In this document: positions 54,980 through 61,543 of the stretch, one piece after another
How positions within the stretch are numbered: the stretch's first letter is position 1
Layout: each line of letters starts with the position of its first letter
Assembly (NCBI RefSeq): GCF_014647975.1
Contig: NZ_BMQF01000003.1
Location: forward strand, 620,001-684,000
Origin: Streptomyces fumigatiscleroticus
Lineage (GTDB): Bacteria > Actinomycetota > Actinomycetes > Streptomycetales > Streptomycetaceae
Length of the DNA stretch: 64,000 nucleotides
Direction: 5' to 3'
Position numbers and translations under genes: made by a program
The notes under the pieces: generated by a model
The model's input: only the letters and a program-made list of their open reading frames with translations
Told to the model about the DNA's origin: nothing
Database searches by the model: none

Positions 54980-57097
54980 CTACGCCAGGTTCAGGGAACG
55001 CCTCAGGAAGTCCACCTGGAGCAGCAGCAGATTCTCCGCGACCTGTTCCTGCGGGGTCATGTGCGTCACGCCGGACAGGGGCAGCACCTCGTGCGGGCGC
55101 CCGGCGGCCAGCAGGGCGGAGGAGAGCCGCAGGGCATGCGCGAAGACCACGTTGTCGTCGGCCGTGCCGTGCACGATCATCAACGGCCGGTGCGGCTCGG
55201 CCGGCGAGGAGAGAGCGCCGTCGGTGACCAGTGAGCTCTTGGCGTACGTCTGAGGCTGCGCGGCCGGGTCGCCGAGATAGCGCTCCGTGTAGTGCGTGTC
55301 GTACAGCCGCCAGTCCGTGACCGGGGCGCCCGCGATGCCCGCGTGGAAGACGTCCGGGCGGCGCAGCACCGCCAGGGCCGCGAGCCAGCCGCCGTACGAC
55401 CAGCCGCGGATCGCCACCCTGGACAGATCGAGCGGGTGGGTCTTGGCCAGGCCCTGGAGAGCCTCGACCTGGTCGTCCAGGGAGAGCGTGAGGTCGTGGC
55501 GGACGGCCTTCTCCCAGGCGGGCGAGCGGCCCGGGGTGCCCCGGCCGTCGGCGACGACCACCGCGAAGCCCTGGTCGGCGAACCACTGGGAGGTGAGATG
55601 GGCGTTGTGCGCGGCCAGCACGCGCGGGCCGTGCGGGCCGCCGTAGGGGTCCAGGAGCACCGGCAGGGGGGCGTCCCCCTGGTAGTCGGAGGGCAGAAGC
55701 ACGGCGCACGGAATGCGGCGTGCGCCCCCCTCGGTGAGCAGCACCCGCGGGGACATGCCGGGATCTTCGGCATACGAGGTGACGGTCGCCGCGAGCTTGC
55801 CGCCACGCAGCACCCGTACCCGGGCGCCCGGCCGGTCGAGCGTGGCGGACACCAGCACGGTCACGTCGCCGGCCCGCACCGCCGAGTGCACGCCGGGCTC
55901 CCGCGTGACACGCTCCACGCCGAGTTCGTTCACCCGGTACACATGGATCTGCCCGGTCAGCGGCTCGGCCGACTCCTCACCCGCCGACGCCGAGATCAGC
56001 ACGTCGTCGGCGGAGACGTCCAGGACGGCCCGGACATGCATCTGGGGCCCGGTCAGCGGGCGTTCGCCCACCGCCAGCACACGCGCACCGCCCTCGTCGG
56101 CGATCCGCACCAGCTGTCCCGAAGGGCTCCAGCACGGCACTCCGGGGAAAAGTTCCAGCCAATCTGGATCATCGTCGGCGTGCACCATCCGGGTCGTCCC
56201 CGTGTCCGGGTCCACGGCCAGGAACAGCTGGCTGCGCTGGTCGCGCGCCTGGACCAGCAGCAGCGGGGCACCCGCCGCTGACCAGTGCACTCGCGCCAGA
56301 TACGGATAGCGGGCCCGGTCCCAGACGACCTCCGTGCGCGCCCCGCCGAGGGAGATCACGAACAGCCGTACGTCCGCGTTCTCCGTCCCGGCCGCCGGAT
56401 ACGGGACGTGTTCCGGGTCACGCTCCGGATGGGCCGGGTCGGCGATCCACCAGCGCCGCACCGGCGTGTCGTCCACCCGCGCGACCAGCAGCCGGTCCGA
56501 CTCCGGGGCCCACCAGAAACCCCGCGAACGCCCCATCTCCTCGGCCGCGATGAACTCGGCCAGCCCGTAGGTGACCCCTTCTTCCTCCGGCCCGGCGAGC
56601 ACCCGGTCGTCCTCTCCCTCGGCGCCCACGACCCGGAGGGCACCCTGGGCGACGTAGGCGATGTGCCGGCCGTCGGGGGAGGGGCGCGGGTCGATCACCG
56701 GCCCGGCGGCGGGGAGTTCACGTGCCGTCCCGGCCCGCAGCTCGGCCGTGAAGAGCCGCCCTGACAAGGTGAAAGAGGCCAACTCGACGGCTGCGTCGGT
56801 GGCATAGCCGACGATGCCGGCGCCGCCCTCGCGGCTGCGTTCGCGTCGCGCCCGCTCCTCCGGCGACAGCCGTTCGGCCGTACCGCCCAGGAGGGCGCGC
56901 GGGTCCGCCGCCATGCGCTCCCCGCCGTCCGCGACATCGAGGACCCACAGTGAACTCGCCAGATCCGTACCGGAATGAGAGCGCAGAAATACGACCCGGG
57001 ACCCGTCGGGCGCCACGGTGAACGAACGCGGCGCGCCGAGTGTGAAGCGCTGGGTGCGGGCGTGCCGTCGGGGGAAGGAGTCAGGCTCGGTCGTCAT
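54980..57097 (-). CDS. S9 prolyl oligopeptidase / dipeptidyl peptidase IV-like
   Basis: A 705-residue serine peptidase. The N-terminal beta-propeller carries EFIAAEEMGRSRGFWWAPES, the DPP-IV-type Glu-Glu that anchors the substrate amino terminus. The C-terminal alpha/beta-hydrolase has the nucleophile in RGWSYGGW, Asp in HGTADDNV and His in SGVTHMTP. There is no signal peptide, so it is cytosolic and would trim peptides after uptake. ATG at 57097 (MTTEPDSF). It is convergent with the peptide importer, a sensible functional neighbour. Confidence 0.92.
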   Translation of the reverse strand: MTTEPDSFPRRHARTQRFTLGAPRSFTVAPDGSRVVFLRSHSGTDLASSLWVLDVADGGERMAADPRALLGGTAERLSPEERARRERSREGGAGIVGYATDAAVELASFTLSGRLFTAELRAGTARELPAAGPVIDPRPSPDGRHIAYVAQGALRVVGAEGEDDRVLAGPEEEGVTYGLAEFIAAEEMGRSRGFWWAPESDRLLVARVDDTPVRRWWIADPAHPERDPEHVPYPAAGTENADVRLFVISLGGARTEVVWDRARYPYLARVHWSAAGAPLLLVQARDQRSQLFLAVDPDTGTTRMVHADDDPDWLELFPGVPCWSPSGQLVRIADEGGARVLAVGERPLTGPQMHVRAVLDVSADDVLISASAGEESAEPLTGQIHVYRVNELGVERVTREPGVHSAVRAGDVTVLVSATLDRPGARVRVLRGGKLAATVTSYAEDPGMSPRVLLTEGGARRIPCAVLLPSDYQGDAPLPVLLDPYGGPHGPRVLAAHNAHLTSQWFADQGFAVVVADGRGTPGRSPAWEKAVRHDLTLSLDDQVEALQGLAKTHPLDLSRVAIRGWSYGGWLAALAVLRRPDVFHAGIAGAPVTDWRLYDTHYTERYLGDPAAQPQTYAKSSLVTDGALSSPAEPHRPLMIVHGTADDNVVFAHALRLSSALLAAGRPHEVLPLSGVTHMTPQEQVAENLLLLQVDFLRRSLNLA

Positions 57098-57309
57098 GCC
57101 CTGACCATATTGGCCATGCGCCCCCTTGTGCGGCCGTGCGCCGATCGATGCGCGCGTACGGATAGTTATGATCACTAGCGCACAGTGGGTAAGAACCCGC
57201 TGGCCCTTGCGGATTTATCTGCCCGGATTCATCCACAAGGAGCTGTCTGCCCCCATAGTTCCGACTGCGTCCGTCCCCATGTCCCTGGGTTCTTTGGAGG
57301 TGAGCCGCC

Positions 57310-57504
57310 GTGGCACTCTCGATTTCGGCGGTGGTGCTGCTGGCGATCATCGTCTTCCTTCTGATCAAGAAGTCAGGACTGAAGGCCGGGCATGCGATCG
57401 TGTGCGTGCTCCTCGGCTTCTACCTCGCTTCGTCGACGATCGCTCCCACGATCAGCGAGCTGACGAACAACATCGCGGGGATGATCGGAAGCATCAACTT
57501 CTGA
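57310..57504 (+). CDS. Small hydrophobic membrane protein
   Basis: A 64-residue protein with two predicted helices (SISAVVLLAIIVFLLIKK, and AIVCVLLGFYLASST) joined by a short Lys/Gly turn. The polar C-terminal helix ends in SELTNNIAGMIGSINF. GTG at 57310 is preceded by a near-perfect Shine-Dalgarno (GGAGGTGA), which strongly supports translation. I recall such proteins as conserved in Streptomyces, of unknown function. It is convergent with the DUF397 gene, 4 bp between stops. Confidence 0.8.
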   Translation: MALSISAVVLLAIIVFLLIKKSGLKAGHAIVCVLLGFYLASSTIAPTISELTNNIAGMIGSINF

Positions 57505-57508
57505 CCGG

Positions 57509-57718
57509 TCAGCCTTCTGACGCGTACGGCACGAAGGCGGCCCATGTGGTGGGCGTGAAGGCCAGGCTGGGGCCGTCCGTGACTTTGGAGTCACGGGCGT
57601 GCACCGTGCGGGGGCCGGTGGCGATCTCGACGCAGGACTCGCCGTCAGGGCCGCTGCTGTGGCTGCTCTTGAACCACGCCAGTTCGGAGGCGTCCTCGGA
57701 GGGAGCTGTGCGGATCAT
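57509..57718 (-). CDS. DUF397-domain protein
   Basis: A 69-residue protein with the DUF397 signature: AWFKSSHSS, CVEIA, VHARDSK and the closing FTPTTWAAFV. These small proteins are usually encoded next to WhiJ-type XRE regulators in Streptomyces and are thought to work with them in developmental control. Its ATG overlaps the XRE gene stop (ATGA), so the two are translationally coupled. Confidence 0.92.
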   Translation of the reverse strand: MIRTAPSEDASELAWFKSSHSSGPDGESCVEIATGPRTVHARDSKVTDGPSLAFTPTTWAAFVPYASEG

Positions 57719-58566
57719 GTCTCTCCCAGCAGTTTCTCGATGAGAGCCAGCGACTCCCGTGGTGGGAGCGCTTGAGCCCGGATGGTGCCATAGCGCAGTT
57801 CGAGAATGCGGAGCTGCCTCGGGTCCGACGCCGGGCGGCCGTCGAACGCGCCGTCGGAGCGTCCTACCGCCGTACCGTCTGCGAACTTCAGCACGTCGAT
57901 CCTGCCGCTCAGCCCGGCATGAGGACCGTTGTGCATCGGCATGACCTGAAGCGTGACGTTGCGCAGCCGCCCCACCTCCAGCAGCCGTTCGAACTGCTGC
58001 CTAATCACCATTGTGTCCCCGACTCGGCGACGCAGCGTCCCCTCTTCCTGGACGAAGCTCAGGGATGGTGCGGGTTCGCGCTCGAAGACGGCCTGGCGGG
58101 CCGTACGAGCGGCCACCATGCGTTCCATGTCGTCCGCTGAGTACGGCGGCTGCCACACCTCGAACAGAGCCCGAGCATGTTCCGCTGTCTGCAACAGGCC
58201 CGCGATGCTGCTGCACTCGTACACCCCGATCTCGACCGCCCGCGCCTCCAACTGCGCCAGGCCCCGCACCTTCTTCGGGTACCGGACCTTCTTCACGTCC
58301 TCCGCCATCGCTGCGATGAGTCCGCCGGCCCTCAGCGCCTCGTCCGCGGTGTCCAGATACTCGGGCCGGGGAATCCGCTTCCCGCTCTCGATCTTGTAGA
58401 CGAGATCCTCGCCGTACCCGACCGCCGCCGCGAACTCGGCGGCCCGCATCCCCACCGCCTCCCTCCGCAGCCTCAACTGCCGTCCCACGGTGGCCACCAT
58501 GGCGAGGGCCCAGTCGTCGTCCGGGTCCACATCCCAGCCCGGTTCGTCCGTCTTCTCCGCCTCCAC
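57715..58566 (-). CDS. WhiJ-like XRE regulator with DUF5753
   Basis: A 283-residue regulator. The XRE HTH (about 25-85) reads LRLRREAVGMRAAEFAAAVG and LVYKIESGKRIPRPEYLD. The DUF5753 domain follows (about 100-275, with YECSSIAGLLQTAEHARAL and QQFERLLEVGRLRNVTLQV). I choose the GTG at 58566 because it gives the usual length and has GGAGGGG upstream; the frame remains open to 58716. It is coupled to DUF397 and divergent from a HATPase gene, the classic WhiJ-family layout. Confidence 0.88.
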   Translation of the reverse strand: MEAEKTDEPGWDVDPDDDWALAMVATVGRQLRLRREAVGMRAAEFAAAVGYGEDLVYKIESGKRIPRPEYLDTADEALRAGGLIAAMAEDVKKVRYPKKVRGLAQLEARAVEIGVYECSSIAGLLQTAEHARALFEVWQPPYSADDMERMVAARTARQAVFEREPAPSLSFVQEEGTLRRRVGDTMVIRQQFERLLEVGRLRNVTLQVMPMHNGPHAGLSGRIDVLKFADGTAVGRSDGAFDGRPASDPRQLRILELRYGTIRAQALPPRESLALIEKLLGET

Positions 58567-58680
58567 CGAGATGCGCGCCCCTCCGTAGTGCCGTCTCGTA
58601 CGGCCGCGCCCTACCCGGACCAACCGTCCCGACAGTCCGGACAGCACTGGACAAGCTCTGGACAGTGACCGTACGCAACC

Positions 58681-58699
58681 CCGTGATGACTCATCACGG
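58681..58699. promoter_or_regulatory. 19-bp near-perfect palindrome, candidate operator
   Basis: CCGTGATGA-C-TCATCACGG has 9-bp arms and a single central base. It lies 27 bp before the HATPase gene and 114 bp before the divergent XRE gene start. It is well placed as an operator for the XRE protein. Direct repeats of the type GGACA(A/G) lie just to the left (about 58638-58665). Confidence 0.65.
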
Positions 58700-58726
58700 T
58701 AAGTCGCGTCGGCCACGCCGTGTGAC

Positions 58727-59155
58727 GTGGATCAGGAAATCCTCAGCGTGCTGCCCTCCTCCACTCCGCGCGGAGCCCGTCTCGCCCGGCTGCTCACCGC
58801 CGACCAACTGCGGGGCTGGGGAGTCGCGTGCGAGGCGGCGCACCACGTCGTGGCGGAGCTGGCGGCCAACGCGGCCACGCATGGCCGTCTTCCCGGCCGT
58901 AGCTTCCGCCTCGCACTCTCCGTGGTCGGCCGCACCCTCCGCATCGAGGTCACCGACGCACGCGGTGACCGGCGACCCGCACTCCGCGAGCCCGGATCCG
59001 GAGCCGAGTCCGGCCGCGGCCTGCTGCTCGTGGAGGCTCTCGCCGACCGTTGGGGAGTCACCGACGGGCTGTACCCACGGAAGATCGTCTGGGCGGAACC
59101 GGGCCTGTCGGCACCGGAACCCGACCCCTCGGGCTCCGGTGGGTCCGGCGGCTGA
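58727..59155 (+). CDS. RsbW-like HATPase partner of the WhiJ-like cluster
   Basis: A 142-residue GHKL-ATPase domain. The N box is VVAELAANAATHG, Asp lies in IEVTDARGDRRP, and the G box is ESGRGLLLVEALADRWGV. It ends in a Ser/Gly/Pro tail. Proteins of this kind accompany WhiJ/DUF397 pairs in Streptomyces and are proposed anti-sigma or switch proteins. GTG at 58727, divergent from the XRE gene. Confidence 0.85.
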   Translation: MDQEILSVLPSSTPRGARLARLLTADQLRGWGVACEAAHHVVAELAANAATHGRLPGRSFRLALSVVGRTLRIEVTDARGDRRPALREPGSGAESGRGLLLVEALADRWGVTDGLYPRKIVWAEPGLSAPEPDPSGSGGSGG

Positions 59156-59274
59156 AAGACCACGTTCCACGCTCGGCGCGACACGGCAGCACAGCCCCAG
59201 ACATGCGACGGCCCCCGCCGGGAGTGGCATCCCAGTGCGAGGGCCTGACCACCGAGGAAGACAAGGACTTCCCG

Positions 59275-59449
59275 ATGGATGCGCAGAACCCCAGCGTGCC
59301 CCCGCACGCACAGTCCCGTAATGCGGCGACGAGCACCCGAACCGGCACGGCAGGTACCCCGGCGGACTCGTCCACGACACCACCCGCCGCACCACCCGCT
59401 TCACGGTGATCGGCAACCACCTGGCCCAGCACAGCGAGCTGTCGCTGCT
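59275..59449 (+). pseudogene. N-terminal remnant of a Streptomyces HTH regulator
   Basis: The ATG at 59275 begins a frame (MDAQNPSVPPHAQS) that stops at 59409. A different frame just before and after that stop encodes TTRRTTRFTVIGNHLAQHSE and LSLLA. I recognise that as the N-terminus of a family of Streptomyces helix-turn-helix proteins, which continues with a winged HTH. The rest is missing: the reading is cut at about 59450 by the next remnant. Confidence 0.5.
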
Positions 59450-59942
59450 CGCGACTCGTCGGGTGAGGACTCGTTCCTGCTCGCTGTCGAGGCCCAGGGC
59501 AAGAAGGACGTGGACAAGCCCTCCAGCGTGAGTGGGCCGCTCTGCGGGACGTGCCCGAGGACATCGCCGACCCCATCGTCGAATTCGTCGCACAAGGTGT
59601 CGGCGGCAATCGCCGGACCGCGGAGCTCTGGAGGAACCTGATGGCTGTGGACCTTTCTTTCTACAAGTCGTACCTCGCCGAGGAGCTCCGGGACGAGGGG
59701 CGAACGCAGGGCTTGGAACAGGGCTTGGAGCAGGGCCGGGTCAGGCGGCCGCCCAAGGCGTCCTGCTCGTCCTGGGGGCGCGCGGCATCGACGTTCCCGA
59801 CGAGGTCCGGGAGCGGTTCACCGACTGCGGCGACCCCGAGATTCTGCGGCGCTGGCTGGCCCGCGTCGCCGTCGTGCCGTCCGCCGAGGACATCTTCGTG
59901 GGAGAGGACGCCCGACTCCCGCGGGAGCCCGGGCGCCGTTGA
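59450..59942 (+). pseudogene. Remnant of an Rpn-like PD-(D/E)XK nuclease/transposase protein
   Basis: Three pieces in three frames: GEDSFLLAVEAQGKKDVDKPSS (about 59455-59525); then, after an internal deletion, VPEDIADPIVEFVAQGVGG to SFYKSYLAEELRDEG and EQGLEQG (about 59550-59735); then GVLLVLGARGIDVPDEVRER to the stop at 59942. Together they match the beginning of the nuclease motif (E-x-Q-x-K) and the C-terminus of a roughly 300-residue family common in Streptomyces. The middle of about 100 residues is lost. It is clearly non-functional as read. Confidence 0.6.
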
Positions 59943-60051
59943 CCGGATCGAGCGGATCGCACCGGTCGTTTCCTGCCTGCTCGGCGACGAAGGGTGACCT
60001 ACGTCCGGGTAGCGCGCCGTCGAGTCGCTGGGTCCTCGTAGGGTGGACCCC

Positions 60052-60942
60052 ATGACGGAACATTCCGCCCGGCGTCTGCTGCTGGTGCACGCGCACCCGG
60101 ACGACGAGTCGATCAACAACGGCGCCACCATGGCCAGGTACGCGGCCGAGGGCGCCCATGTGACGCTGGTGACCTGCACGCTCGGCGAGCGCGGCGAGGT
60201 CATCCCGCCCGAGCTGCGGTACCTCACCGGTGCCGCCCTGGGCCAGCACCGGCTGGGTGAGCTCAAGGCCGCGATGGCCGAGCTCGGGGTCGCCGACTTC
60301 CGGCTGCTCGGCGGGCCGGGACGGTTCAGCGACTCCGGGATGATGGGCCTGGCCGACAACGACGACCCCGACTGCTTCTGGCAGGCGGACGTCGACGAGG
60401 CCGCCGCGCTGCTGCTCGAGGTGATCCGCGAGGTGCGTCCGCAGGTGCTCGTCACCTACGACTCCCACGGCGGCTACGGCCACCCCGACCACATCCAGGC
60501 CCACCGCGTCGCCATGCGCGCCGTCGAACTGGCCGCCGACGCGGGCTGCCCCGTCGCCCGCGTCTACTGGAACCGCGTCCCGCGCACCGTCGCCGAGCAG
60601 GCCTTCGACCGGCTCCGCGACGATCTGCCGGGCCTGCCCTTCGGCAAGGCGGCCACCCTCGACGACGTACCGGGTGTCGTGGACGACGCGCGGATCACCG
60701 TGACGATCGACGGCACCGCGCACGCCGCCGCCAAGGCCGCCGCCATGCGCGCCCACGCCACCCAGATCGAGGTCGCCGAGCCGTACTTCGCGCTCTCCAA
60801 CGAGCTGGCACAGCCGCTGTTCACCGACGAGTACTACGAGCTGGTGGGCGGAGAGGCTCCCGCGACCGGCCCGGGGGCGACCGATCTCTTCGCCGGGCTC
60901 GGCGTCGGCCTCGGCACCGGCACCGGGGAGGCGGCGTCGTGA
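60052..60942 (+). CDS. mshB: Mycothiol biosynthesis GlcNAc-Ins deacetylase MshB
   Basis: A 296-residue PIG-L-type Zn deacetylase. Metal ligands lie in HAHPDDE (His15, Asp18 region) and GHPDH (His144, Asp146, His147). It removes acetyl from N-acetylglucosaminyl-inositol, the second step in making mycothiol, the actinobacterial thiol. MshB and the amidase Mca are homologues; the ALRYLTGA region, length and the neighbouring coupled membrane protein favour MshB. ATG at 60052 with GGGTGGA upstream. Its stop overlaps the next start (GTGA). Confidence 0.9.
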   Translation: MTEHSARRLLLVHAHPDDESINNGATMARYAAEGAHVTLVTCTLGERGEVIPPELRYLTGAALGQHRLGELKAAMAELGVADFRLLGGPGRFSDSGMMGLADNDDPDCFWQADVDEAAALLLEVIREVRPQVLVTYDSHGGYGHPDHIQAHRVAMRAVELAADAGCPVARVYWNRVPRTVAEQAFDRLRDDLPGLPFGKAATLDDVPGVVDDARITVTIDGTAHAAAKAAAMRAHATQIEVAEPYFALSNELAQPLFTDEYYELVGGEAPATGPGATDLFAGLGVGLGTGTGEAAS

Positions 60943-61349
60943 GCGACCGGGGTTCGATGCTCGCCCAGCCGCTGCGGGCGCCCTCCGCCGGACGGGCCGT
61001 CGGCTATCTGGGACTGTTCCTGCTCGGTGCCGTGATCGGCGTGGCCGGTGCGCTGGTGCAGCCGGGCTGGTTCCCGGGCGGGCTGCTGCTCGCCCTCGCG
61101 GGCGAGGCCGGGCTCTGCCTGGGCGCGGCACGAGCCGTCGGCAGCCGGGGTGCCGCCGTCGCGTCCGCGGCCGGCTGGACCCTCGCCGTCATCCTGCTCA
61201 CCGCCAGCCGTCCCGAGGGCGACTTCCTCTTCGCCGCGGGCAGCGGCTCCTACCTCTTCCTGCTCGGCGGTATCGCCGTCGCTGTGATGTGCGCAACCCT
61301 GGCGCCGACGCGGCAACCGGACGGCGGTCCCGTCCGACTTGGGAAGTGA
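60939..61349 (+). CDS. Four-helix membrane protein, DUF6113-type
   Basis: A 136-residue protein with four predicted helices (around [51 protein letters not shown] and [18 protein letters not shown]) and a short polar tail. I recall such proteins directly after mshB in Streptomyces as DUF6113, of unknown function. GTG at 60939 overlaps the mshB stop by 4 bp, so expression is coupled. A role in mycothiol metabolism is only suggested by position. Confidence 0.75.
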   Translation: MSDRGSMLAQPLRAPSAGRAVGYLGLFLLGAVIGVAGALVQPGWFPGGLLLALAGEAGLCLGAARAVGSRGAAVASAAGWTLAVILLTASRPEGDFLFAAGSGSYLFLLGGIAVAVMCATLAPTRQPDGGPVRLGK

Positions 61350-61489
61350 CGTACCACTTCGCCGTGGGGTGAGCGTGCGAGTCCCGTGGGGGTTTCCCCA
61401 GCGGTCGTGGGATACGCGCCGGAAGCGGCCAGTATGGTGGTGCGCGCCGCCGAGCCTTCCCCGAACTCCTTGTTAGTCCGAGCCGGGGG

Positions 61490-61508
61490 GACCCCCTTCA
61501 CGGGGGTC
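61490..61508 (+). promoter_or_regulatory. Hairpin in the leader of the VanW-like gene
   Basis: GACCCCC (61490-61496) and GGGGGTC (61502-61508) form a perfect 7-bp stem with a five-base loop, 36 bp upstream of the TTG start. It could be a 5'-UTR structure or a weak terminator for the upstream operon. No U tract follows. Confidence 0.45.
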
Positions 61509-61543
61509 GTGACGGGCGGCGGAGCCAACCGGGAGAACCTGCC

